A stretch of 64,000 nt of DNA from Acidipropionibacterium virtanenii (GCF_003325455.1 NZ_CP025198.1:2232001-2296000); one strand, 5' to 3'; shown: positions 9,920 through 18,326, numbered from the stretch's first letter. Translations and numbers: made by a program. Notes: generated by a model from the sequence alone, not told the origin.

Positions 9920-10600
9920 TCAGGCTCCCATGGCCTGCTGCGCCTCGGCCACGATGGCGCGCATGGCGGTCTCGGCGGCCTGCGGATCGTGGGAGACGAC
10001 GGCGTCCACCACGTTGCGGTGCAGGGCGATGGCCTGCGGGTTGGGGACGAAGGGCAGCAGTCGGGTGCGACCGGTCAGGACCGCCTCCACCACCTGCTCG
10101 TGGGCCGCGATGAGCGGGTTGCCGGAGGCTGTCAGCAGGATTCGGTGGAAGTCGATGTCATGGGCCAGGTAGCGCTCCATGTCCAGATCCGCGGCCGCCG
10201 ACGTCATGCCCACCACCGCCGCCGTGAGGTCGCCGCAGTCCCGGCCACGGGCCCGGGCCGAGGCGAGCCGGGCCGCCACCGGCTCGACCCCCGAGCGGAG
10301 CTCGCTGATCCAGGTGAGCTGCCGGCTCCGGCCGGGCCCGGCCAGCCGCCATTCGATGACGCGGGGGGCCAGCACGTCCCAGTCGGTCTCGGCCAGTACC
10401 TCCACCCCGACCCGGCGGCGGGAGTGCACCAGGTGCAGCGACTCCAGGATCTTGACCGCCTCCCGGGCGACGCTGCGGGAGATCTCGAACTCGGCCTCGA
10501 TCCCCTCCAGTGTCATTCCCCGGCCCGGGGGCAGTTCGCCGTCGACGATCCGTCGCCCGATCGTCTCGGACACGCTGGTGGCCAGGAACTGTCGTGTCAT
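9920..10600 (-). CDS. GntR/FCD-family transcriptional regulator
   Basis: A 226-residue regulator with an N-terminal winged helix-turn-helix (about residues 8-70, including FEISRSVAREAVKILESLHLV) and a C-terminal all-helical FCD ligand domain with its His/Asp-containing DIDFHRILL block. It is encoded divergently from gntK-gntP-gnd, so it is very probably the gluconate-responsive repressor of that operon. A perfect inverted repeat overlaps the gntK promoter (10686-10709). FCD domains bind metal plus organic acid ligands, which suits gluconate or 6-phosphogluconate. The ATG at 10600 was chosen because the HTH begins directly after it. Confidence 0.88.
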   Translation of the reverse strand: MTRQFLATSVSETIGRRIVDGELPPGRGMTLEGIEAEFEISRSVAREAVKILESLHLVHSRRRVGVEVLAETDWDVLAPRVIEWRLAGPGRSRQLTWISELRSGVEPVAARLASARARGRDCGDLTAAVVGMTSAAADLDMERYLAHDIDFHRILLTASGNPLIAAHEQVVEAVLTGRTRLLPFVPNPQAIALHRNVVDAVVSHDPQAAETAMRAIVAEAQQAMGA

Positions 10601-10668
10601 TCGACCATGCTATCGGAGCCCTTGAAGGCGCCCTCGGGCCATAACATACGACTATTCATGCTGGGCTC

Positions 10669-10698
10669 TTGCATAAGTAAGATGTTTGACGCTATGAT
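10669..10698 (+). promoter_or_regulatory. promoter of gntK-gntP-gnd
   Basis: TTGCAT (10669-10674), an 18-nt spacer and TATGAT (10693-10698) form a good sigma-A-type promoter. It points to gntK, whose ATG is at 10734 behind the ribosome binding site gcggagga. It lies in the 133-nt gap between gntK and the divergent regulator gene. Confidence 0.7.
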
Positions 10699-10709
10699 TC
10701 TCGCGTCAA
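10686..10709. promoter_or_regulatory. probable GntR operator
   Basis: The inverted repeat TTGACGC - 10 nt - GCGTCAA is perfect over 7 bp per arm. It covers the -10 element and probable start site of gntK. Its position and the neighbouring GntR-family gene make it a likely repressor site. This is inference, as the regulator's own motif is not known. Confidence 0.6.
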
Positions 10710-10733
10710 TGGAGACGATCTCGCGGAGGAGAC

Positions 10734-11267
10734 ATGACAGCACTCACCATCCCACCGATCGCGGTGGTCATGGGCGTCGCAGGTTCCGGGAAGTCCGCGG
10801 TGGGAGGCAGACTCGCCGACCGCCTCGACGTCCCGTACATCGACGGGGACGACCTGCACCCCCAGGCGAATATCGACAAGATGTCGGCCGGTCACCCGCT
10901 CGATGACGAGGACCGCGAGCCCTGGCTCATCATCATCGGCAAGTGGCTGCACGACCACCGGGAGACCGGGGCCATCGCCACCTGCTCGGCACTCAAGCGC
11001 TCCTACCGCGACCTGCTGCGCGATGCCTGCCCCGGCGTCCCGTTCATCCATCTGGCGGGCTCGCCCGATCTCATCGTCGCGCGGGTCTCGGGACGCGAGG
11101 GCCACTTCATGCCCACCAGCCTCGTCGACTCCCAGTTCGACACCCTGGAGCCGCTCGGCCTGGACGAGCCCGGCATCACCCTGGACGTCACCGGGCCCGT
11201 CGACGGCCTGGCCGACCAGGCCGCCTCCTGGCTGGCCGGTCACAGGCCCACCACCACCCGCAACTGA
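10734..11267 (+). CDS. gntK: gluconokinase
   Basis: Phosphorylates D-gluconate with ATP to 6-phosphogluconate in the cytosol. The 177-residue product is the usual size of the short GntK/IdnK kinases. The P-loop GVAGSGKS is at residues 14-21, the substrate block DGDDLHP follows at about 38, and the family's CSALKRSYRDLLR block near residue 85. The ATG follows gcggagga. It is the first gene of the gluconate operon, upstream of the permease gene (30-nt gap) and gnd. Confidence 0.95.
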   Translation: MTALTIPPIAVVMGVAGSGKSAVGGRLADRLDVPYIDGDDLHPQANIDKMSAGHPLDDEDREPWLIIIGKWLHDHRETGAIATCSALKRSYRDLLRDACPGVPFIHLAGSPDLIVARVSGREGHFMPTSLVDSQFDTLEPLGLDEPGITLDVTGPVDGLADQAASWLAGHRPTTTRN

Positions 11268-11297
11268 ATCGTTCATCCGGACTCGAGGAGGAGTCAC

Positions 11298-12677
11298 ATG
11301 TTCACCGCGCTCGAGGCGACCACCCCGACGGCCCCCGGCGGCCAGCTCATACTCGCAGCCGTCGTCGGCATCGCCGTCATCGTCCTGCTCATCACCAGGT
11401 TCAAGCTGCATCCCTTCCTGGCCCTGACCATCGGCTCCCTGCTGGTGGGCGCGATCGGGCGGATGGATCTGGCCGAGATGCTGGACAGCTACTCGTCGGG
11501 AGTCGGCGCCACCGTCGCCAGCGTCGGCGTCCTCATCGCCCTGGGCGCGATCATCGGAAAGCTTCTGGCCGACTCCGGAGGCGCCGACAGGATCGTCGAC
11601 ACCCTGGTCGGCAAGGCCTCACCGCGCGCACTGCCGTGGGCGATGGCGCTGGTGGGAGCGATCATCGGGCTGCCGATGTTCTTCGAGATCGGCCTGGTGC
11701 TGCTGGTCCCGGTGATCCTTCTGGTCAGCCGCCGCGCGAAGCTCCCCCTGATGCGGGTGGCCATCCCCGCCCTGGCGGGCCTGTCGACGATGCATGCGAT
11801 GGTGCCTCCCCACCCCGGCCCGCTCGCCGCCATCGGCCTGCTCAAGGCCGACCTGGGCACCACCCTCGGGATCGGCATCCTCATCGCCGTCCCGACCGTC
11901 ATCATCTCCGGGCCGCTGTTCGCCAAGCTGGCCGCACGCTGGGTACCGGTCGACGCCCCGGACCTGTTCATGGACACCGACGCGGAGGGACGATCCGGCA
12001 TCGCCCCCCGCCGGCCGAGCTTCGCCATCACCCTGATCACCGTCCTGCTGCCCGTGGTGCTCATGATGGGCAAGGCGGTCGCCGACATCTTCACCGCCGA
12101 GGGAAGCACCGTCCGCGACATCCTCGACTTCATCGGCCAGCCCATGTTCGCCCTGCTCATCACCGCACTGCTGGCGATCTTCACCCTGGGACGGGCATCG
12201 GGACTGGACAAGGACGCCATCTCGGACTCGATCGGCAACGCCCTGCCTCCCATCGCCGGAATCCTGCTCATCGTCGCGGCGGGCGGAGGCTTCAAGCAGG
12301 TGCTCATCGACACCGGCATCGCCGACATGCTGGCCCGCGGCATCAACAGCTCCCACCTGTCCCCGCTGTTGATGGCCTGGCTCGTGGCGGTCGCGATCCG
12401 GCTGGCCACCGGATCGGCGACGGTCGCCACCGTCACGACGGCGGGCATCCTGGAACCCGTCGCGGCCAGCCTGCCGCCCGCCCAGGCGGCGCTCATGGTG
12501 CTGGCCGTCGGCTCCGGCTCCGTCTTCTTCTCCCACGTCAATGACGCCGGATTCTGGCTCATCAAGGAGTACTTCGGCGTCTCGGTCGGCCAGAACATCA
12601 AGACCTGGTCGGTCATGGAGTCGATCCTGTCAGTCACCGGGCTGGTTCTGGTGCTGCTCGTCTCCGTGGCCGTCTGA
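11298..12677 (+). CDS. gntP: GntP-family gluconate permease
   Basis: A 459-residue integral membrane protein with about 12 hydrophobic segments that imports gluconate or a related sugar acid with a cation. GntP-family blocks include the HAMVPPHPGP motif near residue 165 and a C-terminal GSVFFSHVNDAGFW block. The N-terminus is preceded by the ribosome binding site gaggaggag. It is encoded between gntK and gnd, which gives the substrate assignment. The family also carries other sugar acids and lactate-like compounds. Confidence 0.92.
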   Translation: MFTALEATTPTAPGGQLILAAVVGIAVIVLLITRFKLHPFLALTIGSLLVGAIGRMDLAEMLDSYSSGVGATVASVGVLIALGAIIGKLLADSGGADRIVDTLVGKASPRALPWAMALVGAIIGLPMFFEIGLVLLVPVILLVSRRAKLPLMRVAIPALAGLSTMHAMVPPHPGPLAAIGLLKADLGTTLGIGILIAVPTVIISGPLFAKLAARWVPVDAPDLFMDTDAEGRSGIAPRRPSFAITLITVLLPVVLMMGKAVADIFTAEGSTVRDILDFIGQPMFALLITALLAIFTLGRASGLDKDAISDSIGNALPPIAGILLIVAAGGGFKQVLIDTGIADMLARGINSSHLSPLLMAWLVAVAIRLATGSATVATVTTAGILEPVAASLPPAQAALMVLAVGSGSVFFSHVNDAGFWLIKEYFGVSVGQNIKTWSVMESILSVTGLVLVLLVSVAV

Positions 12678-12725
12678 GTGCGCTCCGCACCATCTCACGC
12701 GTCGCACATCTCTCGAGGACAAGGA

Positions 12726-13610
12726 ATGAAGATGAGAATCGCAATGGTGGGCCTGGGCAGGATGGGGGCCAATATGCGCACCCGGCTGAGGGCCCGGGAA
12801 ATCGACGTCGTCGGTTACGACCGGGACCCGTCCGTCCGCGACGTCGACTCCCTGGAGTCGATGGTGGACCGGCTCGGGCCTGGCCCCAGGATCGTGTGGA
12901 TCATGCTGCCGGCGGGGGTGGTCGATGACACCCTGGCGCGGCTCAGCCCACTGCTGCGCGGCGGCGACGTCGTCGTGGACGGCGGGAACTCGCGGTGGAC
13001 CGACGACGCCCCGCGCGCCGGCCGGCTGGCCGCCCGCGATATCGGCTACGCCGACTGCGGCGTCTCCGGCGGCGTCTGGGGGGCCGAGGGCGGTTACGGC
13101 CTGATGGTCGGCGGGGCGCAGGCCGATGTCTCGGCCATCTGGCCGGTTCTGGAGGCCCTGGTCCCCGAGGACGGCTCAGGCCTGGTGCATGCCGGAGACG
13201 TCGGCGCCGGTCACTACGCGAAGATGGTGCACAACGGCATCGAGTACGCGCTGATGGAGGCCTATGCGGAGGGCTATGAGCTGCTCGCCGCGGGCTCCCC
13301 GGTGAACAACATCACCGAGGTCTTCGACGCCTGGCGCTCCGGCACCGTGATCCGCTCCTGGCTGCTCGACCTGTGCACCGAGGCGCTGCGGGCCGATCCG
13401 GGGTTGGCGCGGATCACCGGCTGGGTGGACGATTCCGGCGAGGGGCGCTGGACGGTCGAGGCCGCTCTGGACGCCGCCGTCCCGGTCCCGGCCATCTCGG
13501 CGTCCCTGTTCGCCCGGTACGCCTCGCGCCAGGAGGACTCCCCGGCGATGAAGCTGGTGGCGGCGATGCGCCACGAGTTCGGCGGCCATCCCGTCCACGA
13601 CGCCGGCTGA
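12726..13610 (+). CDS. gnd: 6-phosphogluconate dehydrogenase, short type
   Basis: Oxidatively decarboxylates 6-phosphogluconate to ribulose 5-phosphate. At 294 residues it belongs to the short Gnd class, which is often NAD-linked, rather than the 470-residue NADP class. The Rossmann motif GLGRMGANM is at residues 9-17, the substrate motif GVSGGVWGAEGGYGLMVGG near 115-133, and the catalytic Lys lies in HYAKMVHNGIEY. The ATG at 12726 follows aagga. A second ATG two codons later is possible. It completes the gluconate route begun by gntP and gntK. It ends 13 nt from the convergent hsp20 stop. Confidence 0.93.
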   Translation: MKMRIAMVGLGRMGANMRTRLRAREIDVVGYDRDPSVRDVDSLESMVDRLGPGPRIVWIMLPAGVVDDTLARLSPLLRGGDVVVDGGNSRWTDDAPRAGRLAARDIGYADCGVSGGVWGAEGGYGLMVGGAQADVSAIWPVLEALVPEDGSGLVHAGDVGAGHYAKMVHNGIEYALMEAYAEGYELLAAGSPVNNITEVFDAWRSGTVIRSWLLDLCTEALRADPGLARITGWVDDSGEGRWTVEAALDAAVPVPAISASLFARYASRQEDSPAMKLVAAMRHEFGGHPVHDAG

Positions 13611-13623
13611 TCGGTCGGTCGGA

Positions 13624-14049
13624 TCAGCCCTCGACGCTGCCGTGGACCGCGGTGTCGGAGTGACGCACCTCGATCTTGCGCGGCCTGGCGGTCTCGGCGA
13701 CCGGGATGGTGAGCCGCAGCACGCCGTCGGAGTAGTCGGCGCTGATCCGGTCGGCGGCCAGGCCGTTGCCCAGGGTGAGCTGGCGGGCGAAGGTGCCCTC
13801 GGCGCGCTCACGGGTCAGCCACTGGGTGCTCTCACCGGCGTGGGAGTTCCGCTCGGCGCGCACCGTGAGGGTCTGGCCGTCGATATCGATGTCGATGCTG
13901 GCCGGGTCCACACCGGGCAGGTCGATCTCGGCGACGTAGGAGTCGCCGTCGCGGTACAGGTCCATCGGCATCGCGACGGAGGCCGGGGTGCGGGAGACGC
14001 CGGAGAAGAGTCGGTCCATCTCGTTGAAGGGGTCGAAAGTGCGTGCCAT
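13624..14049 (-). CDS. Hsp20/alpha-crystallin small heat-shock protein
   Basis: An ATP-independent holdase of 141 residues. The N-terminal arm MARTFDPFNEMDRLF is followed by an alpha-crystallin domain (about 35-125) containing EIDLPGVDPASIDI and the conserved A-x-Y-x-x-G-V-L-x-L-x-I-P block (ADYSDGVLRLTIPV) near residue 110. Its upstream region holds a promoter, a near-consensus HAIR element and a strong leader hairpin, so it is probably repressed by HspR and induced by heat. HspR itself is not in the window. Confidence 0.93.
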   Translation of the reverse strand: MARTFDPFNEMDRLFSGVSRTPASVAMPMDLYRDGDSYVAEIDLPGVDPASIDIDIDGQTLTVRAERNSHAGESTQWLTRERAEGTFARQLTLGNGLAADRISADYSDGVLRLTIPVAETARPRKIEVRHSDTAVHGSVEG

Positions 14050-14084
14050 CGGTCAGTCCTCTGTGCTCGTGATCTGTGTCTGTG

Positions 14085-14106
14085 ACGGGGTGATCACTCA
14101 CCCCGT
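14085..14106 (-). promoter_or_regulatory. leader hairpin of hsp20 mRNA
   Basis: ACGGGGTGA and TCACCCCGT form a perfect 9-bp stem around a 4-nt loop. It lies in the untranslated leader of hsp20, about 36 nt before the start codon. It could stabilise the mRNA. It does not occlude the ribosome binding site by itself. Confidence 0.5.
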
Positions 14107-14111
14107 GGCTA

Positions 14112-14132
14112 CTTGAGCCTTATGCACTCAAT
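14112..14132. promoter_or_regulatory. HAIR element (HspR operator)
   Basis: CTTGAGC-CTTATGC-ACTCAAT matches the HspR-associated inverted repeat CTTGAGT-N7-ACTCAAG at 12 of 14 defined positions with the exact 7-nt spacer. It starts inside the -10 of the hsp20 promoter and extends over the start site, the right position for repression. Confidence 0.75.
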
Positions 14133-14159
14133 TTTAGACACGTCAGCCGGAAACCCCAA
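14131..14159 (-). promoter_or_regulatory. hsp20 promoter
   Basis: Read on the minus strand, TTGGGG (14159-14154), a 17-nt spacer and TAAAAT (14136-14131) form the promoter. Transcription would start inside the HAIR element and give a leader of roughly 75 nt. Confidence 0.6.
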
Positions 14160-14180
14160 ACAGGGTTGAGTCGACCACGC

Positions 14181-14864
14181 TCATGGCTGATCCGGTTCGA
14201 GGAGGAAGGGCACCACCTGGGCCAGGAACTCCGCCTCCCGGGTGATGTGAACCCGATGTCCGCCGTCGATCCCGACCAGGCGGACGTCGGGCAGTTCGGC
14301 GGCGACCAGCGGCAACCGCTCCTGATCCAGGTAGGAGCTCGTCCCGCCGCCGATCATGAGGACCGGCATGGTGATCCGGGCCAGGCCCTGCCACCATCCC
14401 GGTCTGGGTGCGTCGAGCTGGTCGAGCACGCGCGAGACCATCACCGGATCGAAGTGCCGGTATCCCGACAACGCGCCGATCTTGACCGCCAGGCCCGACC
14501 AGCGGTGACGTACCGGTCCGGAGTCCGTCCGGGAGCGCGCGGGCACCGGAAGCTCCTCCAGCACCAGACGGCTGATGCGGCGCGGAAAGCTGGAGGCGAT
14601 GATGCTGGCCAGGTGGGCGCCCAGCGAGTGCCCGATCAGTTGGAACCGCTCCAGACCGAGCCGGTTGATCTGGGCCATCGCGTCGCCGACGAAGGCCTCC
14701 AGGCTGTAGCCGTCGACCCGTCGCCTGGCGCCGACCGGCCCGTGGCCGAGCAGGGTGAGGCAGTGCGGGTCGATGCCGTGCGGCTTGGTGGCCAGCACCA
14801 GTCCGCCCCACGTGGTGCGGGAACTCGTGATGCCGTGCAGGCAGACGATCGGGTCGGCAGTCAT
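14181..14864 (-). CDS. alpha/beta hydrolase
   Basis: A 227-residue alpha/beta-hydrolase-fold protein. The nucleophile elbow GHSLGAH lies near residues 97-103. The oxyanion segment VCLHGITSS is at the N-terminus, and the catalytic His is in GGHRVH near residue 206. The ATG at 14864 lies 36 nt after the stop of the ABC ATPase gene, so it may be the last gene of the ABC importer operon. The substrate cannot be inferred; ester or thioester hydrolysis are both possible. Confidence 0.85.
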   Translation of the reverse strand: MTADPIVCLHGITSSRTTWGGLVLATKPHGIDPHCLTLLGHGPVGARRRVDGYSLEAFVGDAMAQINRLGLERFQLIGHSLGAHLASIIASSFPRRISRLVLEELPVPARSRTDSGPVRHRWSGLAVKIGALSGYRHFDPVMVSRVLDQLDAPRPGWWQGLARITMPVLMIGGGTSSYLDQERLPLVAAELPDVRLVGIDGGHRVHITREAEFLAQVVPFLLEPDQP

Positions 14865-14899
14865 GACAGACAGATACCACGACCTGCGTCCAGTGCCAG

Positions 14900-15709
14900 T
14901 CAGCTCAGCAGGTCCAGGATGTGGCGGCGAAGCTCGCGGAACCGGGGGTCGTCCTGGGCCCGGGGCCGAGGCAGGTCGACGGCCACCTCCTCGAGTACCC
15001 GGGCGGGCCGGGACGAGAAGACGACGACCCGGTCGGAGAGCATCAGGGCCTCCTCGACGTCGTGGGTCACCATGAGGGCGGTGAATCCCTGGTGCTCCCA
15101 CAGCCGGGCCATCTCGGTCTGGAGCGAGGAGCGGGTGAGGGCGTCGAGTTTTCCGAGGGGTTCGTCGAGGAGCAGGATCTCGGGCCGGGTGACCAGCGCC
15201 CTGGCCAGGGAGGCGCGCTGGGCCATCCCTCCGGACAGTTCCGAGGGCAGGGCGTCGCGGAACTCCTGGAGACCCACCAGGTCGATCATCTCGTCGACGC
15301 GGCGCCGCTGCTCCGGGTCATCGGCGCGGCCCTGGAGCTGGGGCCCCAGGCCGATGTTCTGGGCGACCGTGAGCCACGGCAGCAGGGTCGGGTCCTGGAA
15401 GACCAGACCGCGGGAGGGGTCCGGGCGCCGCACCCGTCGCCCGTCGACGTAGACCCGGCCGGTGAGCGGCCTGTCCAGGCCGGCGGCCAGCCGCAGCAGG
15501 GTCGACTTGCCCGAGCCCGAGGGCCCGACGAGGCTGACGAAGCTGCCGGGAGAGGCCGAGAGGTTGACGTGGTCGAGGACCGGCAGCGGCTCACCGTGGT
15601 TGAGGAAGCCCTGGCAGATGTCCAGCATGTCGATGGCTCCCCCGGCCTGCCTGCCGGAGTGGTCGGGCACCGTGTCGTCAGGACGTGCGGAGTGGGGTTC
15701 GGTCACCAT
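14900..15709 (-). CDS. ABC importer ATP-binding protein (SsuB/TauB type)
   Basis: The 269-residue ATPase has Walker A GPSGSGKST at residues 62-70, the Q-loop VFQDPTLLPWLT, the signature LSGGMAQRASLARAL near 160, Walker B ILLLDEPLGKLD and the H-loop VTHDVEEAL. It belongs to the nitrate/sulfonate/taurine (NitT/TauT) family. The ATG at 15709 overlaps the permease stop by 7 nt. A GTG at 15706 would give a 4-nt overlap. It powers the permease and binding protein encoded upstream. The N-terminal 30 residues are an unusual hydrophilic extension. Confidence 0.93.
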   Translation of the reverse strand: MVTEPHSARPDDTVPDHSGRQAGGAIDMLDICQGFLNHGEPLPVLDHVNLSASPGSFVSLVGPSGSGKSTLLRLAAGLDRPLTGRVYVDGRRVRRPDPSRGLVFQDPTLLPWLTVAQNIGLGPQLQGRADDPEQRRRVDEMIDLVGLQEFRDALPSELSGGMAQRASLARALVTRPEILLLDEPLGKLDALTRSSLQTEMARLWEHQGFTALMVTHDVEEALMLSDRVVVFSSRPARVLEEVAVDLPRPRAQDDPRFRELRRHILDLLS

Positions 15710-16791
15710 CGTGTGAGGTCCTTCTGCCATGCCAGGACGCGGTTCCGGATGGCCAGTTCGAGTGTGAGCAGGGTGCCACAGAGGATCACCATGACCGCGA
15801 TCGCCGCATACATCGCGGGATAGGCGCTCCAGCCCTTCTTCCAGTTGATGTACCAGCCCAGACCGGAGTTGACGCCGAGCGTCTCGGCGATGGTCAGCGT
15901 GACGAAGGCGGTGGGCAGGGCCATGAAGATGCCGGTGAAGATGTTGGGCAGGGCCGCCGGCAGCGACACCTTGAAGATGAGGAAGCGGTTGGAGGCTCCG
16001 AGGGTCTGGCAGACGTCGAAGTACTCCTTGGGCACCGACCGGATGCCGGCGTTGGTCAGCACCGTCATCGGGAACCAGACGGTCAACGAGACCAGGAAGA
16101 CGGCCGCCCAGAAGGTGTTGGGGAAGGCGATGAAGACGATCGGGATCCAGGCCAGGGTGGGCACCGGACCGATGTACTTGACGATCGGACTGAACCAGTA
16201 GCCGGCCTGTTTCGACCACCCCATCCACAGACCCGTCGCCAGTCCCGCCGCCCCGCCGATGAGCAGCCCCAGGCCCAGCAGTCCGGCGGAGTGGCCGATC
16301 GATGATCCCAGCAGCGTCCTGTCGGCCCAGGCCTCGGTGAACAGTTGGCCCGGCGGGGGCACGTAGGGCGGCCTTGCCCATCCGGTCTTGGCGGTGGCGA
16401 CATCCCAGCCGGCGATCACCACCGCGCCGGCGATCCACCAGCTGGACCAGTGGCCGAGCCATCGGGAGACCGCCAACCGGCGGGGACCGACGGGTCGCAG
16501 GACGAACAGCCAGGCGACGGCCAGACCGGCGGTGATCACCGCGGAGATCACCGCCAGGGGGATCTGCCCGTGGACGATGAAGGAGTCGGTGTCGGGCGTC
16601 AGGGCGATCACGAGGGTCCCGACCAGCCAGACGGCCACCACCACGGCCACTCGCGCGGGTCTGGCGGTGCGTTCTCGATGACGCCGGGTGAGGCCGGCCC
16701 GGATGACGGGATCGCTGGTGAGCTCCTCGTCGCGCTCGCGGGTGAGACGGGAGCGCGAGAGGTGCTCGGGAGAGGAGATGGTGGCGGTCAT
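15703..16791 (-). CDS. ABC importer permease (NitT/TauT family)
   Basis: A 362-residue permease. The C-terminal 210 residues form the usual SsuC/TauC-type domain with the EAA-like loop (YFDVCQTLGASNRFLIFKVSLP). The N-terminal part carries a charged cytosolic stretch and three extra hydrophobic segments (about residues 45-130) beyond the usual 250-270 residues of the family. The start at 16791 is 4 nt after the binding-protein stop. It forms one operon with the binding protein and ATPase genes. Confidence 0.92.
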   Translation of the reverse strand: MTATISSPEHLSRSRLTRERDEELTSDPVIRAGLTRRHRERTARPARVAVVVAVWLVGTLVIALTPDTDSFIVHGQIPLAVISAVITAGLAVAWLFVLRPVGPRRLAVSRWLGHWSSWWIAGAVVIAGWDVATAKTGWARPPYVPPPGQLFTEAWADRTLLGSSIGHSAGLLGLGLLIGGAAGLATGLWMGWSKQAGYWFSPIVKYIGPVPTLAWIPIVFIAFPNTFWAAVFLVSLTVWFPMTVLTNAGIRSVPKEYFDVCQTLGASNRFLIFKVSLPAALPNIFTGIFMALPTAFVTLTIAETLGVNSGLGWYINWKKGWSAYPAMYAAIAVMVILCGTLLTLELAIRNRVLAWQKDLTRW

Positions 16792-16795
16792 CGGA

Positions 16796-17944
16796 TCACC
16801 ACCCGATCCCCAGCGTCGTGAAGGCCTTGTCGGCGAGCTTCTGCGGGTCGGCGGAGGCCTCCAGGTAGCCGGTGCTCTGGAACTTGCGGATCCCGGGGAG
16901 CAGGGAGGCCTTGAGCTTGGCGACCGACGGCTTCCACCCGTAGCCCTTGAGGAGCTTCTCGATGGTGGCGACATCTCCGGCGATGTACTTCTTGTCGACC
17001 TCGATACGGGCCACCTCGGCCTCGTGCCTGGCGACATACCGTGAACCGCGGCACCAGGCCTCGATGAGCTTGCGGGCCAGCGGGGCCTCGTTCGCGACGA
17101 GGTCTCCGTTGAGGGCTGTGCAGCAGCAGTAGGCCTGCGCATTCATCCCGCTCATATTGCTGGACAGCTCTACGCCGTAGTCGTCAAGGATCGGGCGGTA
17201 GGCGATCGGGTCGGAGGTGGCGATGGCGTCCACCTGGCCGCGCCTCAGGGCGTCGGCGAGAGTGGACGGGTCGAGCACTTTCCAGCTGACCTGCTTGGCC
17301 TCGGGCAGCGGGTTGATGCCGGCGTCCAGCAGATCCATCGAGAAGAACATGGTGGCGCTCGACGAGAGGCTGGGGATGCCGATGGTGGCTCCCTTGAGAT
17401 CGGCCACCCTCCCCTTGAAGTCCTTGGGGACCACCAGGCGCAGGCAACCGGCGTGCAGGCCGGCGACGAATTTGACGTTCTGGCCCTCTGAGACCGGCTT
17501 GAGCCAGGAGTAGAAGATGCCCGACGAGGCATCGAACTGGCCGGATCCGACCGCGGCCTTGATGTCCTCGTCGCCGACGGTGCGGTGGAGGGCGACATCC
17601 AGGCCGGCCTCGGCGAAGAATCCCTTCTCCTTGGCGACGATCGCGGGGGCGTCGCAGACGTCGCCCCCGTAGATCACCGACAGGGGCCGGTTCGCCACCT
17701 TCGCCCCAGCCTTCGGGCCGCCGGTGGCACGGCCGATGAGGCTGCCGACACCACCGCCCACCAGCAGCCCGCCGACGGCGGCGGCCGTCACACCCCCGAT
17801 AAACCTGCGCCGCGACACGCCGCCAGGTCGTTCCACGGCGTCGTCATCGACCAGAACGGCTCCCGACGGCAGCACGATCGGGTCGGTTCTCGGATCGGCG
17901 GCGTCCGGGCGCGGGCCGGTACCGGTGTTCTCGTCATCTGACAT
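16796..17944 (-). CDS. NMT1/SsuA-type substrate-binding protein with Tat signal
   Basis: Extracytoplasmic binding protein of the NMT1/THI5-like or SsuA superfamily, 382 residues. A long hydrophilic N-region (43 residues) precedes a twin-arginine motif SRRRFIGG (residues 44-51) and a hydrophobic stretch, so Tat export is likely. No lipobox is visible. The mature part begins near PLSVIYGGDVCDAP. Residues 273-275 are three consecutive cysteines (AYCCCTALN), and more cysteines occur at VCDAP, AGCLR and AWCRG. Fungal Thi5/NMT1 proteins carry a CCCFC motif, so a related pyrimidine or a metal-containing ligand is conceivable. Nitrate, sulfonate or thiamine-precursor import are all possible. The ATG at 17944 follows a ggaga motif. 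Confidence 0.87.
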   Translation of the reverse strand: MSDDENTGTGPRPDAADPRTDPIVLPSGAVLVDDDAVERPGGVSRRRFIGGVTAAAVGGLLVGGGVGSLIGRATGGPKAGAKVANRPLSVIYGGDVCDAPAIVAKEKGFFAEAGLDVALHRTVGDEDIKAAVGSGQFDASSGIFYSWLKPVSEGQNVKFVAGLHAGCLRLVVPKDFKGRVADLKGATIGIPSLSSSATMFFSMDLLDAGINPLPEAKQVSWKVLDPSTLADALRRGQVDAIATSDPIAYRPILDDYGVELSSNMSGMNAQAYCCCTALNGDLVANEAPLARKLIEAWCRGSRYVARHEAEVARIEVDKKYIAGDVATIEKLLKGYGWKPSVAKLKASLLPGIRKFQSTGYLEASADPQKLADKAFTTLGIGW

Positions 17945-18326
17945 GAATGGTCTCCAGAAAATGGGCGCTGTGCGCCAAGGGATGCGCGCCGGGTTCACAC
18001 GGCGCGGGAGTGCTGCGGGGGGATGGGATTCAGCGAGGACAGGAGCACATGCACATCACGCGAGCCCGGTCGGGGCGACGTGCGGCAACGATGCGCTCAA
18101 CCATGTCCTGGGATTCCTCTCGACCCGAAGGTCTCCGGCCTGCGTCGGAGCCGGAGATCACGGTAGGCCGATGGCCGAAGAAGGCAAAAGCCATCTTAGT
18201 TGTCAAGACTGAATATCATATGGCGAACATTTGAGCACTGAGCTGAGAGGTTCCCCACATCCTGCGGCCGGCCTCGGCAGCACGGTCGGGAGTGAGTCCT
18301 CGGGATTCCGGGGCGAGAATGTCCAG
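17945..18326. other. intergenic region upstream of the ABC operon
   Basis: This 382-nt stretch holds no convincing gene. On the minus strand it would be a long leader of the ABC operon. It contains a 7-bp stem CTCCGGC/GCCGGAG (18133-18139 with 18150-18156) next to a GACC-loop-GGTC hairpin (18122-18133). AT-richer sequence at 18195-18230 includes TTGACA on the minus strand, a possible -35. I could not match the folds to TPP, guanidine, SAM or cobalamin riboswitches. Confidence 0.4.
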
